31,960 nucleotides of DNA from Dichomitus squalens LYAD-421 SS1 (GCF_000275845.1 NW_006766900.1:81563-113522); one strand, 5' to 3'. Counted from the first letter of the stretch, positions 10,858 through 21,873 are shown. The notes: generated by a model from the letters alone, not told the origin. Made by a program: numbers and translations.

Positions 10858-12143
10858 ATGGTGCTTCGTGCTGCATACTCTTTGCAGACCTGTAGAATCT
10901 GACTTGTACAACGTGCAGCTGCCACTATCGCTCCTTAATGCCGCCCAAAATAAACCCATGGTGAGCACCCATTCGCGAAACTAACAGTCGCCCCGGGCTG
11001 AAATCAGGAAGACTGATTGCTACACCCTCGCCCACGCGTAGTTGGTCGAGCTCAAGAATGGCGAGACGTTCAACGGTCACCTCGTCAATTGCGATAACTT
11101 CATGAACATCACCCTCCGGGAGGTCTACCAAACCAGTGCCGAGGGAGACAAGTTCTGGAAGCTGAGAGAGTGCTATATTCGAGGCAGCACGGTGAGTACG
11201 AGGTGTCATTCTTGTGCTGGGGTCGTGGCATGTTTGGTAGGGAAGGATGTCCGCTGCGAGTGCTCCTGCGATATGCAAGCAAGTGGCAGCCCAAGTTGGC
11301 GCATGCTGCTCGCTTCTTGCGCGGGAATGCGTTTGATGCACACCATCCTCCTCTAGTGTGAAAGCAAGAGTCAACGTCACGATGTGTCGCCGGTGACCAT
11401 CTGCAAGCCGCGCAGGCCCTGAGAGATATGTACGCACATCCATGCAGCCCGATTCCGAGATCTGGCTTGCTGCTTGCCATCATCCGCAATACTTCGCAGA
11501 AGCCTGTTCGGCGTGAACACGAGAACGGCGGAGCGAACATAAGTTGACTCCCCATTTCACATGTTATGGCCGTCCCTCCAGAAATTGGACAAGCACGACC
11601 GCGCGGCATGCGCCAGCTTTCCGTAACCCTCCCGATTATCTCTCCCGTGACGGTGGCCACCGTGCGATTGATCTTGTGTAAAGGGAATCACAGCGTGTCC
11701 ATTAACTTTCAAGTCAACAACCAGCAATTCGTTCCTTCAGATGGGAGAGCTCTCGGCATACAAAGCCGAGGTCTCCCCCACCTGAGCCATCAACTTGGTC
11801 CTCGCATTCTTACGTCTGCGTTTCTGAGTGCCCTTGTTCTTGTTGAGTTCGATTTCCAGCCTCTGACCTCGTTGCGTCTAGATTAAGTACTTGCGTGTAC
11901 CAGACACCCTCTTGGACGCTGTGAAGGAAGAGCAAAACCGGGCAAGAGAAGCTGGCCGTAGTGCCCGAGGGGCACATGTCAGCGGTGCCGGTCAGAGAGG
12001 GCGTGGTGCGCCACAGCGAGGTGCGCTTCTTGCACTCTATTATCGTCAGTTTTTCGCTGAATCATCGTTGAACGACAGGCCGTGGTATGGTTCGTGGTGG
12101 GGGCCCCGCGCGTGGCGGACGTGGAAGGGGAAGGGGAATGTAA
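10858..12143 (+). CDS. LSM4: U6 snRNA-associated Sm-like protein LSm4
   Basis: Five exons: 10858-10860, 10919-10960, 11042-11191, 11882-12020 and 12079-12143. They encode 132 residues. LSm4 is part of the cytoplasmic LSm1-7 ring (with Pat1 in mRNA decapping) and the nuclear LSm2-8 ring that binds the U6 snRNA 3' end. The Sm1 motif is visible at [10 protein letters not shown] (residues 31-40, with D33, M36, N37). Sm2 includes CYIRG (59-63) followed by IKYLRVP. The tail from about residue 95 is rich in RG/GRG, as in LSm4 of other species, where it supports P-body assembly. The first coding exon contains only ATG, followed by a 58-bp intron with a CTGAC branch point; this fits the invariant family start M-L-P-L-S-L-L. 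The third intron is 690 bp, far longer than the others. Confidence 0.95.
11192..11881 (+). other. Unusually long (690 bp) intron in LSM4
   Basis: It begins GTGAGT and ends GTCTAG. The coding sequence on its two sides joins in frame to I-R-G-S-T-I-K-Y-L-R, which is uninterrupted in the LSm4 family, so no coding exon is missing inside. Other introns in the window are mostly 46-73 bp. I find no clear terminal inverted repeats within it. A minus-strand open frame of about 183 codons (11109-11660) overlaps its left half and exon 3, but shows no known domain. Confidence 0.75.
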
Positions 12144-12433
12144 TCGTCATCATCTTGCTGGCACGCCCACGAGCCTCGAATACTCTAACTTTGTATGTGA
12201 TAGTCGGATAAGGACAGCTCATGTCACTCGCATAGGATATATTTTGACACTATGACGAGTAACGCTTTCATCTCAATGATGTGCGCGGTCAGATCTCTGC
12301 CAAGATGTGTCGTGTATGGTGGGATGAGTGTTGTAGTACAGGTGCAAGCAGTCGTGTTTCGTGTCGTATACATAAGAGAGTAGAAAGCATCTGCAAAAAA
12401 CCCTGAAAGCGAAGACGGAGAAGGAGAAGCGTC

Positions 12434-14337
12434 CTAGTAAGGTTCAATCCCATAACTCATGCCGGGCACGACGTTGGACACGATTTCAAATTCCACGGTA
12501 CTCGTGCCGTCCTCTGCCCTCCTGTGTGCCCATCGGCCCTACAAGACGTCCTATCAGTGACAAGAACAACGGATTGCTTCTATGAGAGACAAACCTCAAA
12601 AACCACGAATCCGATACCGATTACCCTGAGGACAGAGCCTTGGCGGAGCATCGCCCTGCGGACGCCTCCCTGGATCACTTCTGACTCGACGAACTCCTTG
12701 ACCTTATGGGGATGCATCCAGCTGTTCGCGCTCATCCTGAACTCACGCAGGTTGTTGGCGTTGACGAGCGAGTCCTCGTAACGAGACTAGCCGGAGATTG
12801 TCAGCCAACATACATGGCCAAGTGGCACGCAGTCGGTGCTGCTTACCCCATCAGGAGTCCCAATTGTGGCGCACGAGAGCGTCTCGAGTGCGGGGAAGAC
12901 CGTGCACAGACACTCGATGTCTTTCATCGTCATCTGCGTCGAGTCCGCCCTGAAGTGCTTTAGCGTGTCCTTGTGTGTTGACGCCATGTCGAGGATGAAC
13001 ACGCGAGGGATGAGCGTTTCCCCCTGCGTGGAGAACGCGTTCAGGGTGAAAGACTCCAGGCCCGGTCGGGGGGTGAGAAGTCGGATCCACGTCCATAGCT
13101 GCTGGAAGCCCTGAATGTGCACCGAGCTCGTGCGCACCGTCAACTCCCTCAGACTCGACGCTGGGACGTCATTGTATCTCGACAGTCCCGCCTGCCCAAA
13201 GTACTCCGTGTCGAGCGCCTTGAGGTGAGGCAGGAACGTCAGAATCTCGAGAATCGCCGTCGAAGGCGCGCCCTTGAGACGAAGCGCGCGGAGCTGCGGG
13301 AGGTGCGAGAGGACTGAAATGAGGATCGAAGCAGGGACACCTGAACACCGCTGCGAGAGACAAGGGAGAGCACGAGAAGTGAGCAGGACGTACAGTCATG
13401 CGGATGTGCACGGAAAAGCGAACTGACTCCCAGCTCGAGGTGCGTGAGCGACGGGCCGAGCTTGTCCGACCAGCCCTGGAGGATACGCGGCTTGCCCTCC
13501 ATGCACCATATCGACACCTTGCGAAGATTGGTGAAGTCTTGCAATCGCGCCCAGACAAAGTCGGAGAGGCCGTAGAACGTCCGAATGACGACTTCGCGAA
13601 GCGGCAGGTTTTGGAGGATGTCAAGGTACTCCATGAAGTCGCGCTCGTCGCCAACATCGGAGCTGTCGTCTGACCAGGTGAATCCTTCCAGGTTCACACA
13701 GAGGCGGAGCGCTTTCCGACATGCTTCTCGCAGGTCGGGTCGATAGATACGAACGGCGCCTGATACGAGCTCAGCAGGCAGAACAACGGTGCAGTTCAGT
13801 CGTCAAATGACACTCACCGGCTTCTCTGACATGTCGTACATACTTGGCGTACTCAGGCTTCTTCAGGATCGTTGTCGATGGGTGTACGATCACGGGGGGC
13901 TGGGGCTGTGGCTGTGGAACGGGTGAGTGGTTCTCCCTTGATTTCCGGGTTGCCAGAATGAGAAGCAAAGAGGCCGTGCAAGTGCGAAGCTACCGCGCTA
14001 TCCCAAGAGGCCTTGTTAGTTCACCAATGACTTCATAGGCCATATGTGCGTTCATGCACCATAACATAGATGGTTCGATTCATCTTCGGAGCCATCGACA
14101 TACTGAACAGCTCCGGTGACGGATAGAATAGCTCACCTGATGCTTAATTTTCGTAGTAACAACCCGCACATCAAGCGTCCGATATAGTATCGGCGTAGCT
14201 GCATGGTGGAAGGCCTTTGAGAGGTGTGCGCAAGTACACAGGTCGTGGCGATCTGTGAGATACCCCAGAATAATAGGAAGCACGTCGAGGGGAAGTGCCT
14301 CAGCAGCGGAGGTTGCCCCGAACCCCCCGAGGGTCAT
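12434..14337 (-). CDS. F-box protein with leucine-rich-like repeats
   Basis: Six exons: 14137-14337, 13818-13911, 13394-13759, 12847-13340, 12595-12786 and 12434-12538. They sum to 1452 nt and 483 residues. An F-box lies at about residues 15-52 (LPLDVLPIILGYL followed by DLCTCAHLSKAFHHAATPILYRTL); F-boxes bind Skp1 in SCF ubiquitin ligases. The rest consists of irregular leucine-rich segments such as LPLREVVIRTFYGL, FTNLRKVSIW, LTHLELGV, LSHLPQLRALRLKG and LPHLKALDT, the expected substrate-binding part. Such F-box/LRR proteins form large families in mushroom genomes, so the substrate cannot be predicted. The donor at 13393-13394 was chosen over an upstream one; it adds a few residues (R-A-H-P-H-D-C) before VPASILIS. 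The first intron (225 bp) is long and could hide a small exon. The gene is tail-to-tail with LSM4. Confidence 0.88.
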
Positions 14338-16202
14338 TCTAGGCCTCGCAAACCGGGGCTTGGGTTTGCTTATTCAGGCGCATTAGCCCGTGTGCCACTA
14401 TTAGGAGTGTGATTCTGGATGGTCTCACCTCTCCGTGTGCGTTACGGAAGCCAGCTTGCGCGTCCCGAAGGCCGGGTTTGCCAATAGTCGGTTTTGCTGC
14501 TGGTTATCGCGGACGAACGCAAGAGAGCAGTTCGACATGGGCCATGCGCAGATGACGGTGCGGGGAAACAAGGCAGGAGTCGGCTGGTGTGTAGGCTCTA
14601 TGAAGTCCTGTGGGAAACCGCGTGCGCTAGCGATCAGCCAGGGACGGTCTCGCAAAACTCAGATCATCTCAAGATCTCCTCATGTTGATCGGATGACGAG
14701 TGTACGATAGCAAACGGCGCTCTTCTCTGTGTACATTCCGTTCCTGACGCCGCTCATTATACAACCACGAAGCACTCCTGGCCAGCCTCGCGCTGCCTGA
14801 GTTGCCGGCATACCGCAAGATGCGCTCTCACATGATGTTCCTCGGTGTCTATAAACCCGAGATAGCCTACACGCCTCCGAGGGTCCAAGGGTTCGCGAAG
14901 GGCATGTTCTACTCGTTGCGAATCCCTGGCTCCCCGTTACATCGTGGTTTGCGAGGACATTGATCGCGCAGAGTCGAAGCTTGGGTGCGTCGTCATGATC
15001 CTTTTGAAGTCAAAGCCTGATAGAGATGCTGATACTTACTTTCTCCGGGCAGTCACCTCGAAGCACTTGCAATTTGGAGGACATGTGCTTGAAAAGAGGT
15101 TCTCTGAACCTCCTCACTAACGCCAGGAAACAGAAATTAGAACAAGCTCTATACCGGGGTCAGAGTGAACTAGTACATGTGAGACAACGATGTGAACGTA
15201 CCTATACCAGGATCAGAGTGAACTGGGGAACCCGGTATAAGTGTTGAGGTATATAAGAGGTCAGGTACGTAATGGGAGAGGGTTCGGGAGCGATCCTTAC
15301 ACCGCTCTGCTTCGTCTTGCAGACCTCGCCAGTATTCCGTGGAGTGTTTGGTTTTGGTTCTTCGAGCACCGACATTGCTCAGTCTCCCGCTCATATTCGT
15401 GAGGCTCACGCAATCGCTCTCGTGCCAGTCCCAGGTGCAACCGCTGGTATTTCATACGCGACGTTTCGAGCGGACAGACAACCCGCGAATGCCTCCGAAC
15501 AAGCGATTTCTACACAGCGTACGTCAATGACTGACAGCCCATCAGGGATACCGCTGCTCATCCTTTCGAGTGATTGGTGCCATGCGTGATGTTAGTGCTA
15601 GTTCAGGTCGAAGACTCGCGGTGAGAAGAGTTGCCAGACCTCCAATCTGTCATTAGGGAACGCGTGATGGATGAGGCCTGAGGTATGGTCACTATGTCGC
15701 AAGAAATGGTTGCAGACACCGCTTCCTTTCGGATTCGTGACCGAGATGCGTGTTAGCTGTCCCTGTTTCAGCCTCAACACTGATTGTCCCGAGCAACCTT
15801 CTCAAAACAAATCGTGTTCGTTCTGCAGCCTCGTTGCTCCCAACGCATCGGACACTTCTTTGGGTGAACACCCGGCCAGCTCGGCCAGCTCGGACATGCC
15901 GGATCGCATACAGGTCAGAGGGTGAGCACTCAAACACCGCGAGGGTTTTCACTGACGGCCCTTGTTCCCAGTCCAGAGCACACGAGGTGCTGCGATGGTG
16001 ATTGCTGCCCTCACCATTTATGGCTTCGAGAGATGAGACCACCATCGCACCCTCCGAATCGTGGTCCAGCCGATCCCCCTGCCGAAGCGTGAGCTGCGAG
16101 GAAGTCAGCTTCCACGCTAACGCCACTGTGCTCTGCATAACCATTAAAGGGCAAGGCAAGAGGAAGGTGCCCACGCTGTCGCCCCTAATCTAAGCTGCTA
16201 GA
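14338..16202. other. Gene-poor region between the F-box gene and a hAT-like element
   Basis: No gene can be supported. A frame near 14760-14960 reads like a coding fragment (L-P-E-L-P-A-Y-R-K-M-R-S-H-M-M-F-L-G-V-Y), but I cannot identify it or join it to other exons. A minus-strand frame of 160 codons at 15692-16174 shows no domain. A TATATAAG motif is present at 15250-15257. A direct repeat lies at 15149-15224. Confidence 0.4.
15149..15224. repeat. Two direct copies of a 23-bp repeat, 53 bp apart
   Basis: 15149-15171 and 15202-15224 are the same 23-mer with two differences (CTATACCGGGGTCAGAGTG against CTATACCAGGATCAGAGTG, both followed by AACT). Just downstream, CCCGGTATA (about 15231-15239) is the reverse complement of the start of the first copy, so the segment could also fold. 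This may be a small tandem duplication or a relic of a repeat element. Confidence 0.6.
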
Positions 16203-16739
16203 TAGGGATGGGCACGTGTATACTCGTACGTGTATTGACTTGACCCATACCCGTACACGGGCGGGTGCATAGAGCAGGTCGAGTATGGGTTTAAGCCGGG
16301 TGAACGGTGTGTGTGGGCATGAGGTTGCAGTATAGCTATCCACTTGTCGCCAGTGAATTCTGCCAAGGGTCCTTTGTACACTGTAATCCAGCGGCCACAG
16401 TAACAAGTAGGTAGCCAGTGCTCCAGCACAAACTAATTCCAAGACGGCAGCACCAGTACGAGAATCGGGCACCCCTCTACATGTTCACGGCCCTTTCCGG
16501 GCATGTACAGCGGCACGCATTGGTCTCGCTGGCTAATAAGCCCGCAGCGGTGACCGTTGGCTATCAGGAAGAACTGTCGTGCTGTAATCACTTATAGAGC
16601 CGTTCTACCATATTGTCACGAAGGTTTACCTATCGGTCCACGAGTACGCTCCGTAGAGTACGGCTTTTGGGCGGGTTAACCGAGCCTTTACCCGTAGCCG
16701 TGCATAAGGCAGTTGTATCCGACCCGTGTCCTTCCCTAA
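16203..16739. mobile_element. Non-autonomous hAT-like element, about 537 bp
   Basis: The left end reads TAGGGATGGGCACGTGT. The reverse complement of the right end reads TAGGGAAGGACACGGGT, so 14 of 17 positions match. The flanks are CTGCTAGA at 16195-16202 and CTGCTAAA at 16740-16747. This is an 8-bp duplication with one difference, the size made by hAT transposases. The interior near the left end carries short CCCGTAC/ACGGG words like those in the element at 31004-31179, whose termini are also alike. No transposase coding sequence is present. The right end is about 50 bp from the DPH5 stop codon, so the element probably lies in or next to its 3' UTR. One base of uncertainty remains at the right end. 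Confidence 0.7.
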
Positions 16740-16796
16740 CTGCTAAATGTGACTGCCAGATGTCGTTTCAAACGCTTGATCGAAATATCCCCTCCC

Positions 16797-17902
16797 TCAT
16801 TCCAACGCACACCCATACATCCTCCTCGCCACGTCCCTCCACGTTTTCCTATTCACCGCGAACTGCTCCGCATACTCCACCTCCAGATGATGTAGGCGCT
16901 TCCCTACTACAACCAGACTATGCAAAGGGTCCCCATATACCTCCGGAGGCTGCGCAAGGAGCTCGGCGAGTGTGCCCGCGACAATGCGCTCGTCCAGCCC
17001 CCCGCCGACGCGCGAGAGTGCGATCGCGAGAGTCGATTCCGGGGAGAGGATGCCGGTTTGGCGCAAGGACTCGATCTCGGTGAGTTGCGAGATGGCCTGC
17101 GGGATCGACATGTAGCGCGGGGGCTCGTAGATTTTCCGACCTCTGTTCAACGTTATGCATCAGCGCATACGAATGATGCTATATTGAACCAACAGCGGTA
17201 TTTACCTAGCGAGGTTCTCTTCGCTCTGCTCCTTGACCTTGATGTCGAGAAGGACGAGGGTGTGCATACCGAGGTCCGCATTCTCCTTGATGCGGTCGTA
17301 AAAGCTGCCTGGCTTCCACGTCTCGGTGAAAAATACGAGGGACACCGTCTGTCCGAAGTTGTATAGCTGCAGGCCACAAGCGCCAACAGCGTTCATGATC
17401 GATGCGTTGTGGATGATACGCGTGGGGATGTTCAGCGCGCGGGCGCGGAGAACGATGTCGGTGTGCGTTGTGGCCCTAGGATGTCATGAATCAGCCAGGA
17501 AAGAATGGGTGAGTAGGTTTGCATGTACCCGTAAGGATCGCCAACGACAAGGAAAGCTACGTCTTCTGTATTTGCGTTGCGGAGAATGTCGTCCGATTCG
17601 GTTTCCACCATGTCGCGGTCAGCGAGGATGAGCTCCTTTCCGTAGAATACTTCCTTGCGTGATTGGTGAGTACAGCGTGATTTACTTCGGTATTTGTTGT
17701 CAAGCAAACCGACCAATCTCTCCTTTTGCACCATCAAGATGCTGGTGTAGGCCTCGAGGTATACTCGCGAGGACCCCTTTACAGCCTGCGATCGAGCGGT
17801 TAGAGCACGAATTGGAACGCTTGGGTGCTATACGCCTACCTCCAAGCCCCGGACGGTGATATCCTTCTCATCGCATAGGCCAAGTCCGACAATGTAGAAC
17901 AT
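16797..17902 (-). CDS. DPH5: Diphthine methyl ester synthase (diphthamide biosynthesis methyltransferase)
   Basis: Five exons: 17840-17902, 17714-17785, 17529-17653, 17206-17475 and 16797-17142. They encode 291 residues, close to the usual length of about 285-300. Dph5 uses S-adenosylmethionine to methylate the modified histidine of elongation factor 2 in the second step of diphthamide synthesis in the cytosol. Family signatures are strong: start [20 protein letters not shown], then [67 protein letters not shown] and [12 protein letters not shown]. The fold is that of tetrapyrrole-type SAM methylases, with a GDP motif at the cofactor site. Introns are 53-63 bp. A hAT-like element ends about 50 bp beyond the stop codon. 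Confidence 0.97.
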
Positions 17903-18441
17903 TTTGACTTAGCGAGCTAACGGTTGAAAGGGAACGAGGAGCAAAGATGAGATCTCGATCGAGAAAAGAGGAACTAGATAAGATCTCAGATCCGCGCGAT
18001 ACTCAACGCCTGTTGCCAGGTCGATGAATCCACGGATTTCGTTGTGATGAGCTCATAACGACACAAATCTCAAACCGCACACACACCGGGACTCAACTTC
18101 GAATACATAGGCACTCAATCTAGGCAAGTGGTACGGGATATACGAACAAGTTCACATCAGCCTGGGCGGGCGGCGCTACGGCCTAGTCCGGGAAGTTAGC
18201 TTGCCAATAGACATTTTCACGAACTGGAGATAGTCGTGCTAAGATAATCGGCGACCAATCGTTCAAACAAGCAAAATTCTCAGAATGCAATGCCCTAGCA
18301 TGGAGGAGACCTGCCCGTTGCATCCGTGCTAATACATTAATAACGATAGCCACCCGCCCCAAGAAGCAAAACATAGAGGAAGCACTCTGATACTCGTGGC
18401 TCACGTTGTGCGAACGAACGATGATGTCGCCCGAAATCAGT
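17903..18441. other. Intergenic region between DPH5 and ERV2
   Basis: About 540 bp between the DPH5 start and the ERV2-type stop, both on the minus strand. It should hold the DPH5 promoter at its left end and the ERV2 3' UTR at its right end. No open frame with family resemblance was found. Confidence 0.45.
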
Positions 18442-19446
18442 CTACCTGCCGCCCTTGACCAGACCCATCCCCAGCCTGTCTTTGCTAGGATCCTGCTCGA
18501 GGTCCATGGGGTCGTTAGCAGAGGCAGCTGTCGTCGAATTAAGAGGCTCGTCGCCGCAACCGCAATCATATGTCGCGTCAAGGTTTGCGCAGTCGAATTC
18601 GGGCTTCTTCAATCGTTCATTCACTTGATTGTGCACGAAGCACAGCCTGCATCGCATGCTGAGGCATGAGGAAAGCAAGCGGACAGAAGAAGGGATCTGC
18701 ATACCATGTTGCCGCCGCTCTCCTTGTCGAAGTCTGCACGGACGTGGATATCGTTCAGCAGTGATTCGGCAGGGAGGGGAGAGAAAGGGGATCAAACGCA
18801 CTTGTGGCGGATACTTCTTCAGGAGCTGCTGGAACTCTGCTGCACACTCCCCACAGGGGTATAGGCGAGAGAAAAGGTGGAAGTAGTTGTTGAGCGCATC
18901 CCGCTCATCTTGGGTAGGCTCCTGTCACAAGGGGAGAGATGTTCGAGATATTGGCTTAGGAGGAAGGTCAAGGGAGCACACCTCGGGAAATCGGAGGGTC
19001 ATTGTATGTCTAGCGCCGCCATAACCAGTGAGCGGCACCCACGGTGCAGAGAGGAAAAGTACTCACAGGAGCTTCCATGATGCACGACCCAATTCGGCCC
19101 TGCAGCTACATAGGTTCCTGTCGTGACGAGACAGAACCGATGTACTCACTTCGCGGTAGCGTTCCCCAGTTTCGACATGATCACACCACCTTTGGAGCCT
19201 TGTGTCGGGGATATGACAGGAACCATCCCGCCTTCTCCAAAGAAATCTCCTGTCCAAGTGTCGACATATGTTCGGGACGGAGGATGTAGCAGGGCAAGCG
19301 ACCCGAGTAGGAACTGTCGGAATGAATTGTTGGTCGACGGTCAGTCAGAGCATGATTGGACGGTGAGAATCGAGGACAGACAGCAGACATACCAAAGCAA
19401 AGACAGTAAAGAGAAAGCCCTTGCTGAATCGCGTGAGCATGATCAT
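18442..19446 (-). CDS. ERV2: FAD-linked sulfhydryl oxidase, Erv2 type
   Basis: Seven exons: 19393-19446, 19150-19313, 19067-19099, 18982-19009, 18802-18921, 18705-18733 and 18442-18646. They encode 210 residues. The N-terminus (MIMLTRFSKGFLFTVFALFLLGSLALL, split by an intron) is a signal anchor, placing the catalytic domain in the ER lumen. The Erv/ALR domain shows WKLLHTM at about 81-87 (FAD contact), the active-site CGEC at 116-119, HNQVN at 148-152, KPEFDC, and the structural C145/C162 pair with the family's 16-residue spacing. A C-G-C motif at 171-173 matches the shuttle disulfide of Erv2 rather than the N-terminal shuttle of mitochondrial Erv1. The enzyme makes disulfides from thiols and oxygen, giving hydrogen peroxide. 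The very small exons (28, 29 and 33 nt) are confirmed by frame and motif continuity. Confidence 0.94.
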
Positions 19447-19873
19447 GATGGAGGACGAGTAGGAGGGTAGGTGAGCCGCGGGGGTAAACACGATTCATGA
19501 AGCGCGCGCGCGCGTCGCGCAACGTCGCGAGGCCAGTGCGCGCACATAGTTGATGCGTACGCGTTCACTGGCATCTGTACACTCATTTATGCTTCGCGAT
19601 AGCATCCTGATGTATCTTGAATTTACATGGTGGATTCGTAGGAGGATGCGCTTCCAACAACCAGTCTCGCGACCACCGCAAAGATAGACCGCCCCCCGAG
19701 AATCTCGCGTAGATAAGCCGAAAGCTTTTATCGGATTTTGAAGTCTCCAGAGTCCACTTCAAGCTGCGCACATCTTTGTGACTCACCACCACCTCCACCA
19801 CCTCACACATCCTTGACTCGTCTGGCTCACATATAACACAGCTACAGCCCTCGAAGGCCGCACACACTTCATC
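19447..19873. promoter_or_regulatory. Bidirectional promoter region ERV2 / asparaginyl-tRNA synthetase
   Basis: 427 bp separate the two start codons, which point away from each other. Near the ERV2 side is a run of alternating C and G (19502-19520) able to form Z-DNA, followed by other CpG-rich bases and an ACGCGT word near 19559. Near the synthetase side is a CCACCACCTCCACCACC stretch (19786-19802). The arrangement suggests shared control of two secretion/translation housekeeping genes, but this is inference. Confidence 0.45.
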
Positions 19874-21755
19874 ATGGCACCGATATACGTCGATGAAGCC
19901 GCCGGCTCAGACGACACCGGCAAGGGCTCCCAGGAGGCTCCCTACCAGTCCCTCGCATTCGCCCTCTATACCCACCCCGATGGCCAGTTCCAGATACGCA
20001 AGGATGCTGACACGCCGTACGACGAGCCTACGCAGTCCGCGCTGAAGAAGGCGAAGAAGGGTGCGGACGGCATCGAGAAGAAAAAGAAGAAGGCGGAGGA
20101 GCTCGCGCAGCGCGAGGCTAAAGAGAAGGCCGAGGCGCGGGAGCGCAAGGAGAAGAAATTGGAGGAGAGCAAGAAGATAGTTCTACAGGAGGACCCTGGC
20201 TTGCCCAAGGCGACCAAGGTGCGTATATATAGTCGAAGCAAAACTACTCAACCCACACCTCTTGCAGGCGAAGATCGCGAACCTCACCCCCCTCCGCTCA
20301 CAACGCGTTCGCACGTCCGGATGGGTACACCGTCTCCGCGACCAGAAGGAGATCATCTTCATTGTCCTCCGCGACGGTACTGGCTACCTTCAGTGTGTTC
20401 TCTCCGGACAGGTCGCGCAGACGTACGAAGCTCTCACGCTCACACTCGAGTCGACCATCGAAGTCGTTGGCACGCTCAAAGTCGTTCCCGAAGGTCAGAC
20501 CGCTCCCGGCGGCCATGAGCTTGTAGTCGACTACTGGAAGGTCCTTGGTGCGGCTCCTGGTGGAGACGAGGCATTTACCAACCGTCTGAACGAGGTACGT
20601 TCCCAGACAAGGATGGCACGCGACCTGGTACTCAGCACCGTGCGTGCAGAAATCGGACCCCTCCATCCAGGCCGACCTTCGCCATCTCGTCCTCCGCGGC
20701 GAGACCGCGTCCGCGGTCCTCAAGCTCCGTGCTGCACTCCTCGCCGGCTTCCGCTCCTCCCTCACCTCGCACGACCTGCTCGAGGTCACCCCACCCTGTC
20801 TCGTCCAGACACAAGTTGAGGGTGGTGCGACGCTCTTCAAGCTCGACTACTACGGCCAGCCCGCGTTCCTCACGCAGTCCTCTCAGCTCTACCTCGAGAC
20901 GTGCCTGCCCTCTCTTGGGGACGTCTTCTGCGTCCAAGAGTCGTTCCGCGCTGAGAACTCGCACACACGCCGGCACCTCGCCGAATATACGCATCTGGAG
21001 GCTGAGCTGGCGTTCATCACGTTCGACGACCTCATGACGCACATCGAGGCGATCATCTGCGAGACCGTCGACAAGCTGCTCGCGGACCCGGCATCGGCTA
21101 CACTGATCAAGCAGCTCAACCCCGGCTTCGTGAAGCCAGAGCGGCCGTTCCTGCGGCTGTCGTACGTGGACGCGATTGAATGGCTGAACAAGCATGACAT
21201 CAAGCATGAAGCCGAGGATGCGGATGGCAATGTCATCAAGGACGAGCAGGGCAACCCGGTCATGGTCGAGCACAAGGTCGGGGACGACATCGCGGAGGCG
21301 GCAGAGCGTCGCATGACGGACATCCTCGCAAGGCCAGTGTTCCTGTACGGGTTCCCGGCGGAGTTAAAGGCGTTCTATATGAAGAAGATTAAGACGGAAG
21401 GGGAGCAGGGCTCGACGACCTTCACGGAGAGCTGTGACCTGTTGATGCCGGGCGTTGGAGAGATTGTTGGGGGATCGATGAGGATTGCGGATGCAGACGA
21501 GATGATCGCTGCGTACAAGCGCGAGGGGATCGACCCCGAACCATACTACTGGTACACTGACCAGCGCAAGTACGGTACTTGCGAGCACGGGGGATACGGT
21601 CTTGGCGTCGAGGTGAGCCTGTATGTACCCTTCCTGATAGGGATGAGTTATCAACAATTTGGGCTTTGCAGCGTCTCTTGGCTTGGCTCGCCAACCGTTA
21701 CACGGTCCGCGAGTGCTCGCTCTACCCCAGGTGGCCGGGACGCGCGACGCCCTAG
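19874..21755 (+). CDS. Asparaginyl-tRNA synthetase, cytosolic
   Basis: Four exons (19874-20218, 20268-20594, 20650-21612 and 21672-21755) encode 572 residues. The enzyme charges tRNA-Asn with asparagine using ATP. Order of parts: a fungal/animal-type N-terminal segment ([19 protein letters not shown]); a lysine/glutamate-rich helical linker at about 55-105; an OB-fold anticodon domain ([20 protein letters not shown]); then the class II catalytic core. Motif 2 has FRAEN at 323-327 followed by THLEAE. Motif 3 is GLGVER at 541-546, split by the last intron. [14 protein letters not shown] and the C-terminal [11 protein letters not shown] are typical of eukaryotic AsnRS and distinguish it from AspRS. 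It is the orthologue of yeast DED81. The lack of an N-terminal targeting sequence fits the cytosol. Confidence 0.97.
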
Positions 21756-21873
21756 GTGTGAATAGCAGAGTTCGAGGTCAACGCAAGGTGTACTTCCTAG
21801 GTGTATGACATAGACCAGGGTTTCCAGCTGTCGAGCAGTTCCGTCGCAATCGCGAATGTTGTGCTATAGTGCC

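Noticed and set aside
11109..11660. 183-codon minus-strand frame inside the LSM4 gene
   Set aside because: It overlaps LSM4 exon 3 antisense, shows no domain, and has the cysteine/serine/arginine-rich composition expected of a shadow frame.
14060..14090. tRNA B-box-like GGTTCGATTC
   Set aside because: No matching A box or cloverleaf arms could be formed around it.
15692..16174. 160-codon minus-strand frame as a gene
   Set aside because: No recognisable motif, no splice partners, and overlapping plus-strand frames are similarly open; length alone is not enough in this GC-rich DNA.
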